The position numbers and the translations under genes were made by a program. From JBNJGT01 sp964473285 (GTDB lineage: Archaea; Nanobdellota; Nanobdellia; Woesearchaeales; JACJVW01), in assembly GCA_964473285.1 (NCBI GenBank), contig CAYYOI010000044.1, positions 1 to 13,644 of the forward strand: DNA of 13,644 nt, in the 5' to 3' direction. This document shows positions 4,519 through 12,548 of the stretch, one piece after another. Below the pieces are notes generated by a model that was not told the DNA's origin, ran no database searches, and saw nothing but the letters and a program-made list of their open reading frames with translations. Each line of letters starts with the position of its first letter. The stretch's first letter is position 1.

Positions 4519-7263
4519 ATGGCTGAAGAAGGCGATCAAAATATAGAACAGGGCGATCAGATCCAAAAGGAGATTGCAGAAGAGGAGATGTCGGCAGGAG
4601 TCGAAGAGGATGAAGTTATTGAGGAGTCTGCTGGATCTGAGAGCGAGATTGTTGAAGACCGGATGGAGGTCTATAAGGAATACATCTACAAGCAGGTGGA
4701 TCAGATTGAATTTGGGATGTTTTCCCCTAAATTCGTCCAGAAGATGGCTGCTGCAAAAGTGGTCACTCCTGAACTTTATGATAAAGAAGGATACCCTGTT
4801 GATGGTGGATTGATGGACATCCGGCTTGGAGTCATTGACCCGGGCCTCAAATGTAAGACTTGTGGATCAAAGCTTAAGGAATGCAATGGCCATTTTGGTT
4901 ATATTGAACTTGCAAGACCTGTAATCCATATAAAATACATTCCTGTTCTTCTGGCATTGCTAAGGACAACATGTCGTGATTGTGGAAAAATTCTTCTGCC
5001 TGAATCCAGGATGGAAAGCCTCAGGGAGCATTTCTCAACCCTTCCTAAGGAACAGGATAATTTTGATACCAGGCGAAAGATAATCAAAGAGATGGTCACC
5101 AAGGAAAAGATCAAATCAAAATGCCCTCATTGTAAAGCGAAACAATATCCTATTACAATAGAGAAACCAACTACCCTGCTCGAGAACGAAAAAAGGATTA
5201 ATCCTATAGAGATAAGGATAAGGCTTGAGAAGATACCTAACGAGGATCTTGAGGTGTATGGCATAAACAAAAAGGTAATGCGACCGGAATGGGCAGTTCT
5301 TACTATCATGCCAATACCCCCTGTAACAATGCGCCCATCAATCACCCTTGAATCAGGTGAAAGATCAGAAGACGACCTTACCCATAAGTTAGGGGATATA
5401 GTAAGGATCAACCAGCGTCTTTTTGAGAACATAAATGCAGGCGCACCAGAGATTATAATTGAGGACCTTTGGGATCTGTTGCAGTATCATATAACAACAT
5501 ATCTTGATAATAATGTAGCACAACTGCCTCCTGCAAGACACAGGAGTGGTCAGCCACTTAAGACACTGACCGAAAGGATAAGGAGCAAAGAAGGCCGTAT
5601 CAGGCACAACCTTGCAGGAAAGAGGACAAACTTTTCTGCTCGTACAGTTATCAGTCCTGATCCAATGCTGGATATCAACGAAGTTGGTGTTCCATCCGAG
5701 ATGGCAAAGAAACTGACAGTGCCAGAGGTAATCAATGAATGGAACCTCCAGTACCTCAAGAAATTTGTGGAAAGGGGTCCAGACAATTATCCTGGTTCCA
5801 ATTACGTCATAAGACCAGATGGAAAGAGAAGGCGTATCACTGATGAGACAAAGGAAGTAATTCTGGAGGAGCTTCAGCCAGGCTACATTGTCGAGCGTCA
5901 TCTTCTTGATGGCGATATATCACTCTTCAACCGGCAGCCAAGCCTTCACAGGATGAGTATGATGTGCCATCGGGTAAGGATACTTCCAGGAAGGACCCTT
6001 CGGATCAATCCTGCGGTATGTCATCCATACAACGCAGATTTTGATGGTGACGAGATGAACCTTCATATTCCTCAGACAGAGGAAGCAAGAGCTGAAGCAG
6101 AGATCTTAATGGACGTCCAGACCCAGCTTATCAGTCCAGGTTTCGGGCTATCGATCATTGGTGGTATCCAGGACGTTATCTCCGGCAATTACATGCTCAC
6201 CAAGAAGCTTCTTGACATGGACCGTTCAGAAGCAGTTGATATCCTGATCTCAGCAGGTATAAAAGACCTAGCAAGGCTTCCGAATAAGAAGAAGATCTCA
6301 GGCAAGGATGTATTTTCAATGGTTCTTCCTGAAGATTTCTATTATGAAGGAACATCAAAAGCAGCAGATGAGAAAGGAGAGCATGAGGTTGTGATTGAGA
6401 AAGGAATGCTTAAAAAAGGGATAATGGACAAGAGCAATCTTGGAGAAGGAGCAGGAATGTTGCTGCGTACTATCCATAAGAAGTATGGTCCGGAAAAGAG
6501 CCTGATTATTCTAGGTAATATGGTTCGTCTTGGTATTGAGGTACTTACCAAGAAAGGATTTACAGTAGGAATCTCTGACACAGACCTTCCAAGCGACATA
6601 AGGCAAGAGGTAAATGAAGTCATCTCAAAGGCTTATGAGGATGTTAAGGCTCTTATTGAGGATTTCAGGAATGGTGACCTGAAGTCTTATCCAGGAAGGA
6701 CAGAACAAGATACTCTAGAGTTAAAGATTCTGGAACTACTCAACAAGACAAGGAACAAATGCGGTAACATCGTACTTGAGAATGCGGATAAGAATACCCA
6801 CCTTATCATGATGTCTGACTCAGGCGCAAGAGGAAACCCAATCAACCTAGCTCAGATTGCAGCAGTTGTAGGGCAGCAGGCTATGCGTGGAGGCCGGATC
6901 TCAAAAGGTTATAGGGGTAGAACTCTTCCTCACTTCAGGAAACATGATCTTGGCGTTGATGCTCATGGATTCATCAGGAATGGGTTCAAGAAAGGGCTTT
7001 CTCCTCATGAATTTTTCTTTGGAGCAATGACTGGAAGGGACAGTCTTATGGATACTGCACTTAGAACACCAAAAAGCGGATATCTGTATAGGCGATTGGC
7101 AAATGCACTTCAGGACCTTAAAGTGGAGTATGATAATACAGTACGGGATGCAAGCCAAAAGATTGTTCAGTTCAGGTATGGGGATGACGGTATAGATGTA
7201 TCCAAGTCTGAAAACGGTGTAGTCAATGTTAAAAGAATAATACAGGAAGTCCTGCACGGGTGA
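4519..7263 (+). CDS. rpoA1: RNA polymerase subunit A' with acidic N-terminal extension
   Basis: This is the N-terminal part of the largest RNAP subunit (bacterial beta', Rpb1), which holds the catalytic magnesium loop. The protein is 914 residues, longer than the roughly 880 typical of archaea. The metal-binding loop NADFDGDEMN lies at 505-514, with catalytic Asp507, Asp509 and Asp511. Zinc ligands are C112-x-x-C115, C122/H125, C152-x-x-C155 and C202-x-x-C205. Recognisable family sequence starts only near residue 60 (IEFGMFSP). The first 48 residues are low-complexity and acidic, with 19 Asp/Glu against 2 Lys/Arg. The alternative start ATG 4663 (Met49) would remove this tail. I prefer 4519 because it lies 9 bp after rpoB', and starting at 4663 would leave a 153-bp gap in a run where other junctions are tight. 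Neither start has a strong ribosome binding site. Unusual wording elsewhere: QDVISG and TGRDSL. Confidence 0.93.
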   Translation: MAEEGDQNIEQGDQIQKEIAEEEMSAGVEEDEVIEESAGSESEIVEDRMEVYKEYIYKQVDQIEFGMFSPKFVQKMAAAKVVTPELYDKEGYPVDGGLMDIRLGVIDPGLKCKTCGSKLKECNGHFGYIELARPVIHIKYIPVLLALLRTTCRDCGKILLPESRMESLREHFSTLPKEQDNFDTRRKIIKEMVTKEKIKSKCPHCKAKQYPITIEKPTTLLENEKRINPIEIRIRLEKIPNEDLEVYGINKKVMRPEWAVLTIMPIPPVTMRPSITLESGERSEDDLTHKLGDIVRINQRLFENINAGAPEIIIEDLWDLLQYHITTYLDNNVAQLPPARHRSGQPLKTLTERIRSKEGRIRHNLAGKRTNFSARTVISPDPMLDINEVGVPSEMAKKLTVPEVINEWNLQYLKKFVERGPDNYPGSNYVIRPDGKRRRITDETKEVILEELQPGYIVERHLLDGDISLFNRQPSLHRMSMMCHRVRILPGRTLRINPAVCHPYNADFDGDEMNLHIPQTEEARAEAEILMDVQTQLISPGFGLSIIGGIQDVISGNYMLTKKLLDMDRSEAVDILISAGIKDLARLPNKKKISGKDVFSMVLPEDFYYEGTSKAADEKGEHEVVIEKGMLKKGIMDKSNLGEGAGMLLRTIHKKYGPEKSLIILGNMVRLGIEVLTKKGFTVGISDTDLPSDIRQEVNEVISKAYEDVKALIEDFRNGDLKSYPGRTEQDTLELKILELLNKTRNKCGNIVLENADKNTHLIMMSDSGARGNPINLAQIAAVVGQQAMRGGRISKGYRGRTLPHFRKHDLGVDAHGFIRNGFKKGLSPHEFFFGAMTGRDSLMDTALRTPKSGYLYRRLANALQDLKVEYDNTVRDASQKIVQFRYGDDGIDVSKSENGVVNVKRIIQEVLHG

Positions 7264-7268
7264 ATATC

Positions 7269-8399
7269 ATGAAAGATCTTTTCAAAGAATATGAAACAAA
7301 ACTGAATGCTAAGATAATTCAGGAAATAAAGGATAATGTTCCACCAAAGATATCTGAGAAAAAACTCAGAGAGATTCTTGAAAGGACAGTAGAAGAGTAT
7401 AATGACTCCCTTGCAGAACCTGGCGAAAGTGTAGGTATTGTAGGGGCTGAATCTATAGGAGAACCAGGTACCCAGATGACCCTGAACACTTTCCACTTTG
7501 CAGGTGTCGCAGAGATGAATGTCACTGTAGGTCTTCCAAGGATAATCGAGATTCTTGATGCAAGGGTAGCTATCTCAACCCCTATGATGGAGATTTACCT
7601 GAAATCCCCATACAACAAGGGAGAGAATATCAGGCAGCTTGCAATGCGTCTTAAGGAGAATACCCTGCATGATGTTGCAGAAGAATTCCTGATAAATATA
7701 GTTGATGCAAGCATTGAGGTTACAATCAACTCAGAAAAGTTGGGTGAGTTAGGTCTTGACCTCAAAGGCCTTGCAAAGATACTTGAGACTTCCCTAAAAG
7801 ATACGGTTGTAAAACCTGTAGAGAAAAGCCTTGTAATAAAACCAAAGAAAAAGGAGAGCCTTAATCAGCTTTATAAGCTAAAAGAGCTTGCAAAGAAAAG
7901 TTTTATCCGTGGTGTCAAAAAGATTACTCAGGTTCTTCCAGTAAAGAAAGACAACGGAGAATATGTTATCATGACTGCAGGCACAAACCTCAAGGAAGTC
8001 CTTTCTATGGATGAGGTTGATTCTACCAGGACAAAATCCAATGACATACATGAGATAAACAAGATTCTTGGTGTAGAGGCCGCACGTCAGGCTGTCATAG
8101 ATGAGATCTACAGCGTGATAGAATCACAAGGTCTTAATGTGAATATACGCCACATAATCCTTTGTGCGGACACAATGTGTACAACAGGTTCAGTGCTTGG
8201 TATAACAAGGTATGGTGTAATAAACGAGAAAGCAAGTGTGCTTGCAAGGGCATCATTCGAGACTCCTATAAAGCACATCGTCAATGCTTCATTGAAAGGC
8301 GAGGTTGATCCTCTTTCCTCAGTGGTTGAGAACATCATGCTGAACCAGCCGGTACCACTAGGGACAGGATTGCCTAAGCTTGTCACAAAAATAAAGTGA
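7269..8399 (+). CDS. rpoA2: RNA polymerase subunit A'' (C-terminal part of largest subunit)
   Basis: This is the C-terminal part of the largest RNAP subunit and contains the trigger loop and jaw. It has 376 residues. The trigger-loop region GAESIGEPGTQMTLNTFHF lies at 59-77, followed by AGVAEMNVTVGLPRIIEI. The C-terminal region has GVEAARQAVIDEI and ends ...GTGLPKLVTKIK. I chose ATG 7269 rather than GTG 7260: the GGGTGA at 7258-7263, which contains the rpoA' stop codon, is a well-placed ribosome binding site for ATG 7269. The split from rpoA' is the normal archaeal arrangement. A Lys-rich, poorly conserved stretch around residues 180-210 lies in the jaw region. Confidence 0.97.
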   Translation: MKDLFKEYETKLNAKIIQEIKDNVPPKISEKKLREILERTVEEYNDSLAEPGESVGIVGAESIGEPGTQMTLNTFHFAGVAEMNVTVGLPRIIEILDARVAISTPMMEIYLKSPYNKGENIRQLAMRLKENTLHDVAEEFLINIVDASIEVTINSEKLGELGLDLKGLAKILETSLKDTVVKPVEKSLVIKPKKKESLNQLYKLKELAKKSFIRGVKKITQVLPVKKDNGEYVIMTAGTNLKEVLSMDEVDSTRTKSNDIHEINKILGVEAARQAVIDEIYSVIESQGLNVNIRHIILCADTMCTTGSVLGITRYGVINEKASVLARASFETPIKHIVNASLKGEVDPLSSVVENIMLNQPVPLGTGLPKLVTKIK

Positions 8400-8409
8400 G
8401 GGGATTACA

Positions 8410-8700
8410 ATCGCAAAAAACACAACAGACGAAAACATTGAGTATATCAGGAAGAATTTTGGTACCATGATAATTGGTGCTGATGAGACAGAGAAAGCCC
8501 TGAAACAGGGTAAGGTAGAGACACTATACCTTGCTGCTAACTGTCCTAAGGAATTGAAAGAGGACCTTATGAGATATGCAGAACTTGCAGGATGTCAGGC
8601 AATATCCTTGAATGAATCAAATGAAGAGCTTGGTGCTATCTGCAGGAAACCTTTTTTCATATCAGTTCTTGCGGTCAGAAAAGATGAAAGTCAAGTTTGA
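8410..8700 (+). CDS. rpl30e: Ribosomal protein eL30 (L30e), apparent AUC start
   Basis: This is an L30e-family RNA-binding ribosomal protein of the large subunit, encoded in its usual place between rpoA'' and nusA. Family features are IIGADETEKALKQGK, the LAANCPKELKEDL strand-helix, and ELGAICRKPFFISVLAV near the end. The first ATG (8467) would give only 77 residues and remove the conserved first helix. The frame is open upstream to a stop at 8392-8394 but has no ATG, GTG or TTG there. ATC at 8410 is followed by Ala-Lys and preceded at good distance by GAGGGG (8398-8403), giving 97 codons (96 residues plus stop), close to family length. I therefore infer an AUC start; ATT at 8404 is the only other option and would sit too close to the SD. 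It overlaps nusA by 17 nt. Confidence 0.88.
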   Translation: MAKNTTDENIEYIRKNFGTMIIGADETEKALKQGKVETLYLAANCPKELKEDLMRYAELAGCQAISLNESNEELGAICRKPFFISVLAVRKDESQV

Positions 8701-9100
8701 TAGTGAGCTTATCCGCTCTATCTCTTTTATCCAGAGCGTGACCAGAACCAGTGTCAAGGACTGTATAGAAGAGGACAACACCCTTGTTGTAATCGTTCCT
8801 CAGGAGGACGTTAGCAAGGCAATAGGAAAGGCTGGCCAGAATGTAAAGAAACTGGAACAGTCTTTAAAGCGAAAGATTAAAATAGTGGGGTTTAATCCTA
8901 ACCACATACAATTTATAAAGAACCTCATCTTTCCTTTAAAAATATCCGACGCGATTGATGAGGAAGGCACAATAACTCTTGTGCCGGTTGATAGCCGCAA
9001 TCGGGGTTATCTGATTGGACGTAATGGATGCAAACTACGATGGCTTGAATCTGTAGTCAAGCGATATTTTCCAATCAAATCAATAAAAGTGAGCAAGTGA
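8684..9100 (+). CDS. nusA: NusA-like transcription factor (two KH domains)
   Basis: This is the short archaeal NusA, consisting of the two KH RNA-binding domains only and lacking the bacterial N-terminal RNAP-binding and S1 domains. It is 138 residues long. The first KH motif has KAIGKAGQNVKKLE around residues 46-60. The second has YLIGRNGCKLRWLE near residues 108-122. I chose ATG 8684 (MKVKFDSE) because it matches where the family begins; the longer frame from 8612 would lie inside rpl30e. It overlaps the rpl30e stop by 17 nt and is followed by rps12 after 6 bp. The operon position between L30e and S12 is typical of archaea. Confidence 0.94.
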   Translation: MKVKFDSELIRSISFIQSVTRTSVKDCIEEDNTLVVIVPQEDVSKAIGKAGQNVKKLEQSLKRKIKIVGFNPNHIQFIKNLIFPLKISDAIDEEGTITLVPVDSRNRGYLIGRNGCKLRWLESVVKRYFPIKSIKVSK

Positions 9101-9106
9101 ATCATA

Positions 9107-9544
9107 ATGGGTAAAAAATCAAACGGAATTAATGCTGCAACTAAACTGAAGAAACGCAGGACAGACGCTTTATGGCTAAACAAAGGCTATGTTAAGCGAA
9201 CACTCAATTTGAAAGAGAAATCAGATCCCCTGAGAGGAACCTCCCAGGCAAAAGGCATAGTGCTCGAAAAGATTCAGCTCGAAGCTAAACAGCCTAACTC
9301 AGCAATGAGGAAATGTGTCAGGGTACAACTTGTCAAGAATGGTAAGCAAGTCACAGCTTTTCTGCCTGGTAACGAGGCAAGGAAGCTTGTTGATGAGCAC
9401 GACGAGGTAGTCATCGAGTGTATCGGTGGTAAGATGGGTCGTGCAAAAGGTGACGTTCCTGGAGTCAGATGGTGTGTAATCAAAGTGAATGATCAGTCCC
9501 TGGATGCATTGCTTAAGGGTAAGATCGAGAAAGCAAGGAAATAA
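9107..9544 (+). CDS. rps12: Ribosomal protein uS12
   Basis: This is a small-subunit ribosomal protein at the decoding centre. It has 145 residues, the normal archaeal length. Diagnostic segments are KQPNSAMRKCVRVQL near residues 62-76 (the PNSA loop that contacts the decoding site), FLPG.EA, and GRAKGDVPGVRW near 110-122. The start ATG lies 6 nt after the nusA stop. The sequence GTGA that includes that stop codon can act as ribosome binding site. It is followed by rps7 after 9 bp. Confidence 0.97.
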   Translation: MGKKSNGINAATKLKKRRTDALWLNKGYVKRTLNLKEKSDPLRGTSQAKGIVLEKIQLEAKQPNSAMRKCVRVQLVKNGKQVTAFLPGNEARKLVDEHDEVVIECIGGKMGRAKGDVPGVRWCVIKVNDQSLDALLKGKIEKARK

Positions 9545-9553
9545 GGTGTAATA

Positions 9554-10153
9554 ATGACAGACGTAAAAGCATTCAACAGATGGGATGTATCAGAGATTAA
9601 AGTGACTGATCCAGGACTTGAAAGATACATAACCCTAAAGCCTCGGATTGTTGTAAAGACAGGCGGGACCTATGCAGGAAACAAGTTTCACAAGTCAAAG
9701 GTTTTTATTGTAGAAAGGCTAATCAACCGTCTTATGGTCTCAGGACACAAAGGTAAGAAGCATCTTATCAGTTCCGGACATAATACCGGCAAGTCCCAGC
9801 TTGTAATGGATACAGTTGAGAAATCATTTGAGATAATCGAAGCAAAGCTTAAGACCAACCCTGTTGAGGTTTTTGTAAAGGCACTTGAGAATGCTGCTCC
9901 AAGAGAAGAGGTTGTCGCTATTGAGTATGGTGGCGCCCGTTATCCTAAAGCAGTAGAGTGTTCACCTCAGCGACGGATTGATTTTGCACTTCGTACCATG
10001 GTCCAGGGTTCCTACCAGAAATCTTTCAACTCAAAAAGAAAGATTAAGGATACCCTTGCAGACGAGATTATAAACGCCTATAATCTAAGCCCTAATTCAG
10101 TTGCAATCTCAAAGAAGAATGAGCTTGAAAGACAGGCAGACTCATCCAGGTAA
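9554..10153 (+). CDS. rps7: Ribosomal protein uS7
   Basis: This is the small-subunit head protein that nucleates assembly of the 16S rRNA 3' domain. It has 199 residues, within the archaeal range. Conserved features are KVFIVERLINRLM, GKKHLISSGHNTGK, the segment VFVKALENAAPREEV, and YGGARYPKAVECSPQRRIDFALR. AGGTG at 9544-9548 provides the ribosome binding site before ATG 9554. It is the last gene of the plus-strand operon. In many archaea rps7 is followed by the EF-2 and EF-1alpha genes; here a terminator and then a convergent gene set follow instead. Confidence 0.97.
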   Translation: MTDVKAFNRWDVSEIKVTDPGLERYITLKPRIVVKTGGTYAGNKFHKSKVFIVERLINRLMVSGHKGKKHLISSGHNTGKSQLVMDTVEKSFEIIEAKLKTNPVEVFVKALENAAPREEVVAIEYGGARYPKAVECSPQRRIDFALRTMVQGSYQKSFNSKRKIKDTLADEIINAYNLSPNSVAISKKNELERQADSSR

Positions 10154-10161
10154 ATTTTTAT

Positions 10162-10186
10162 TTATCTATATCCAGATAATTTTTTT
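10162..10186 (+). terminator. Hairpin and T-tract terminator of the rpo-rps operon
   Basis: A 6-bp stem TTATCT (10162-10167)/AGATAA (10174-10179) with a 6-nt loop is followed directly by seven T residues (10180-10186). It begins 8 bp after the rps7 stop codon. An earlier T-run lies at 10155-10159. The stem is AT-only, so the T-tract is probably the main signal, as in archaeal termination. Confidence 0.65.
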
Positions 10187-10347
10187 CTTATCTATATATA
10201 ATATTAAATAATTCAGTCTCTTCAGCAGATAGGGTCCTTTATATTCCTTCTCAATATTTCGATAAGCAACAAAGCAGTCTAAACCTTTCTGTAAACTTAT
10301 ATCCTTTCTGGCTTTTTACATGAGTGCTGATGCAGCCATTGGTTATT
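10187..10347. other. AT-rich convergent intergenic region
   Basis: No supported gene lies between the rps7 terminator and the end of the minus-strand 68-codon gene. The minus strand has a 46-codon open stretch (about 10305-10165) without any usable start codon. ATAGGGTCC at 10229-10237 is a perfect inverted copy of GGACCCTAT at 10558-10566, on the other side of the small gene. Confidence 0.4.
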
Positions 10348-10554
10348 TTAATATCTCCTGCCTATTCTTTTGTTTCTTATTCTGTTGACTTCTGCAGATT
10401 CATATCTTGCCATTCTATAATAATAGGTGCATCTTTCTTCGTCAAAAACTGGATGTCCGTTTATATAACAATAAGCATACCTTCCATCCTTTATTTTTCC
10501 TAGTACTTCAAATTTTTTGGCTAAACTAATTTCTTTTTCTAGTTCATCTTTCAT
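10348..10554 (-). CDS. Hypothetical small basic protein
   Basis: I do not recognise this 68-residue protein. It has a charged N-terminal helix-like part (MKDELEKEISLAKKFE), a central Tyr/Gly-rich segment (DGRYAYCYINGHPVFDEE) with likely beta structure, and a strongly basic C-terminus (RIRNKRIGRRY). This could bind nucleic acid. There are two cysteines, no signal peptide and no membrane segment. The ATG at 10554 follows GGGTCCACA, a weak ribosome binding site. A good TATA element lies about 40 bp upstream, giving a predicted short leader, so the gene probably has its own promoter although it also follows hypE in the same direction. Coding status is likely but unproven. Confidence 0.55.
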   Translation of the reverse strand: MKDELEKEISLAKKFEVLGKIKDGRYAYCYINGHPVFDEERCTYYYRMARYESAEVNRIRNKRIGRRY

Positions 10555-10586
10555 TGTGGACCCTATTTTTTACTTTCCAGTAGGAC

Positions 10587-10600
10587 AAATATATAAACTT
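10587..10600 (-). promoter_or_regulatory. TATA box for the 68-codon gene
   Basis: On the minus strand the sequence AAGTTTATATATTT matches an archaeal TATA box. It is centred about 40 bp before ATG 10554, predicting a transcript start near 10566 and a leader of about 12 nt. It sits in the 55-bp gap after the hypE stop codon. Confidence 0.6.
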
Positions 10601-10609
10601 TTTTAAGAA

Positions 10610-11569
10610 TCAACAGATTCGTGGTACAATTCTTCCGCTTGGCCTGGAAAGGACCCTGGTTCCAATTTTTGTTTTCATGACTATTTCTTTCCTAGTAATC
10701 TCCCCGATAACCCTCATATTTTCAAGCTTTTCGCATATTTTCTCAGCATTCTCTTTTTTAGCGACACAAATAAATCTTCCCTCACACGCAAGCTCATAAA
10801 CATTGAGCCCAAGCATCTGTGTCACAGCATTCACTTCCTTTTTTATGGGCACTAAAGATTCATCAACTTTTATCCCGCATCCAAAACGATCACCTATATC
10901 ATACAATGCTCCTGAAAGACCTCCTCTTGTAGGGTCCTTGGCAATCTTGATAAGTCCTTTGATCTGTTCCAGCTCTGTAAATACTGGTTTTGAATCAGTC
11001 ACTAAATCAGTCTCATAATCAAATCTTTCTGAAAGGAGTGCTACTGCATGGTCACCTATACTGCCGGATACCATCAATACATCTCCTTCTTTTGGGGCAT
11101 GGTTAAGCAATTCTTCTTTCTTACAGATCCCTACCCCCGAAGTGTTGATCAGCATACCTTCAACCTTTCCCTTCTCTATCACTTTTGTATCGCCTGTTAC
11201 AATTGGCACTCCTGTTTCTTTAGTGAGTTTCCCTATTGTCTTCATGATATTGTCCAGGTCTTCTCGTAAAAACCCTTCCTCTATTATAAGGCCCAGGCTC
11301 ATCCCTTTTGCTTTTGCTCCCATGACTGCCAAGTCATTCAGGGTTCCGCACACCGCAAGATCCCCTATGTTCCCACCTGGAAAGAAAAGTGGCGAGACAG
11401 TATAAGAATCTGTAGTAAAGCAAAGGTAAGAGTCTCCTATATCAAGGAAAGCAGAATCATCATCAGTACCCATCCATTCTCCGGAATCAGAAAAAAATCT
11501 TTTGAACCTTAATATAAGTTCATTCATCTCCTTTCCGCCTGATCCCTCTGAGATTTTTATTCTATCCAT
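10610..11569 (-). CDS. hypE: [NiFe]-hydrogenase maturation protein HypE
   Basis: HypE dehydrates the S-carbamoyl group placed on its C-terminal cysteine by HypF, making the thiocyanate that supplies cyanide for the Fe(CN)2CO centre. The protein has 319 residues. It ends in the required Pro-Arg-Ile-Cys tail, with Cys319 as the acceptor. N-terminal SEGSGGKEM and TDDDSAF, GGNIGDLAVCGTLNDLAVMGA, VTGDTKV and AKDPTRGG are the AIR-synthase-like ATP-binding motifs of the HypE/PurM superfamily. The start ATG 11569 lies inside hypD (8-nt overlap) with AGGT just upstream, showing coupled translation. No hypF lies in this window, so the carbamoyl donor enzyme must be encoded elsewhere. Confidence 0.97.
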   Translation of the reverse strand: MDRIKISEGSGGKEMNELILRFKRFFSDSGEWMGTDDDSAFLDIGDSYLCFTTDSYTVSPLFFPGGNIGDLAVCGTLNDLAVMGAKAKGMSLGLIIEEGFLREDLDNIMKTIGKLTKETGVPIVTGDTKVIEKGKVEGMLINTSGVGICKKEELLNHAPKEGDVLMVSGSIGDHAVALLSERFDYETDLVTDSKPVFTELEQIKGLIKIAKDPTRGGLSGALYDIGDRFGCGIKVDESLVPIKKEVNAVTQMLGLNVYELACEGRFICVAKKENAEKICEKLENMRVIGEITRKEIVMKTKIGTRVLSRPSGRIVPRIC

Positions 11570-12548
11570 TGTACCTGTAAGCTATCTGGCAGCTTCCTTC
11601 TTCTGAGACCATGCATGCTCCCTGCGGGTTTTCAGGGTTGCATTTCTTTTTGAATAAAGAGCATTCCCGCGGATCCATCCCCTGAAGAACCTCTCCGCAT
11701 CTGCAGGCAGGGTTTTCCTTTCCTTCAATTCTCTCGATAAGTTTTTTGTACTTTTTCTTTGCATTCAATCTATCATCTCTCACCTCAAGACCTGAATCTG
11801 GTATGATTCCAAGCCCTCTCCATTCGCTGTCTGTTTTTTTGAAGTACTTTTTCATCCTATCCTGTGCGATATGGTTTCCCTCTCTTGAAACTGCTTCCGG
11901 GTATCCATTTATCACTCCTGTCTTCTTATTTTCTATCATGTTTGTAAGTAGATATATGCTTCTTACCATTTGCTCAGGGCTAAAACCACTTATTACCTGG
12001 GCAGTCTTCACTCTCTCAAATTCCTTTTCTCCTATTATGGTTGCAACATGTCCTGGTGATATGAACCCATCAATCTCTTTTGCCAGTATTTCCATTGCTT
12101 CAGGTATGGTCTTATGTACTGAATAAACACATATATCATTTTCAAGAAGGAAAGTGGTCATTGGGGCTGTAGTCTCAAAACCAATTCCAAAGAAGACAAT
12201 TTCAGGGTATTCCTCTTTCATCCGGATCACTTCTTCTGCAGAATAGACCGTAAGCACGATTGCACCTGTACGTCGTGCATCGTCCAGTGTTCCCTTGCTT
12301 CCTGGCACCCTCAGCATATCTCCATATGTTGCAACCGGAATCCCTTTATTTGCGATTTCAATCATGCAATCAATATCTTTTTGAGAACTCACGCATACCG
12401 GGCATCCTGGTCCGGATATAAGGCGTATGTTTTTTGGTATGGCATCCCTTATGCCATATTTCATGATAGTATGTGTATGTCCTCCACATACCTCCATCAA
12501 AGTCATCTTTCTTGAAGCCTTTATCTCTTTGAGTATATTATTCAGCAT
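11562..12548 (-). CDS. hypD: [NiFe]-hydrogenase maturation protein HypD
   Basis: HypD is the iron-sulfur scaffold that, with HypC, assembles the Fe(CN)2CO unit of [NiFe]-hydrogenases. From ATG 12548 the protein has 328 residues. Conserved motifs are MEVCGGHTH with Cys21, GPGCPVC with Cys49 and Cys52, and GFETTAP at 123-129. FISPGHV also lies in the body of the protein. A C-terminal cluster of cysteines (CRCGEVLQG, PRECSLFKKKC, GACMVSEEGSC) ligates the [4Fe-4S] centre. A TTG two codons upstream (12554) is possible but ATG is preferred. The gene overlaps hypC by 11 nt and hypE by 3 bases of stop codon plus 5 more, giving a coupled hypCDE unit. No essential residue appears to be missing. Confidence 0.97.
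   Translation of the reverse strand: MLNNILKEIKASRKMTLMEVCGGHTHTIMKYGIRDAIPKNIRLISGPGCPVCVSSQKDIDCMIEIANKGIPVATYGDMLRVPGSKGTLDDARRTGAIVLTVYSAEEVIRMKEEYPEIVFFGIGFETTAPMTTFLLENDICVYSVHKTIPEAMEILAKEIDGFISPGHVATIIGEKEFERVKTAQVISGFSPEQMVRSIYLLTNMIENKKTGVINGYPEAVSREGNHIAQDRMKKYFKKTDSEWRGLGIIPDSGLEVRDDRLNAKKKYKKLIERIEGKENPACRCGEVLQGMDPRECSLFKKKCNPENPQGACMVSEEGSCQIAYRYNG

Noticed and set aside
5389..5901. 170-codon minus-strand open frame
   Set aside because: It lies wholly inside rpoA', whose protein is clearly conserved here. The translated product has no recognisable motif and is a shadow of the codon bias of the real gene.
11746..12126. 126-codon plus-strand hydrophobic open frame
   Set aside because: Antisense to hypD, which is complete and conserved. 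The Phe/Ser-rich hydrophobic product is typical of a reverse-strand shadow.
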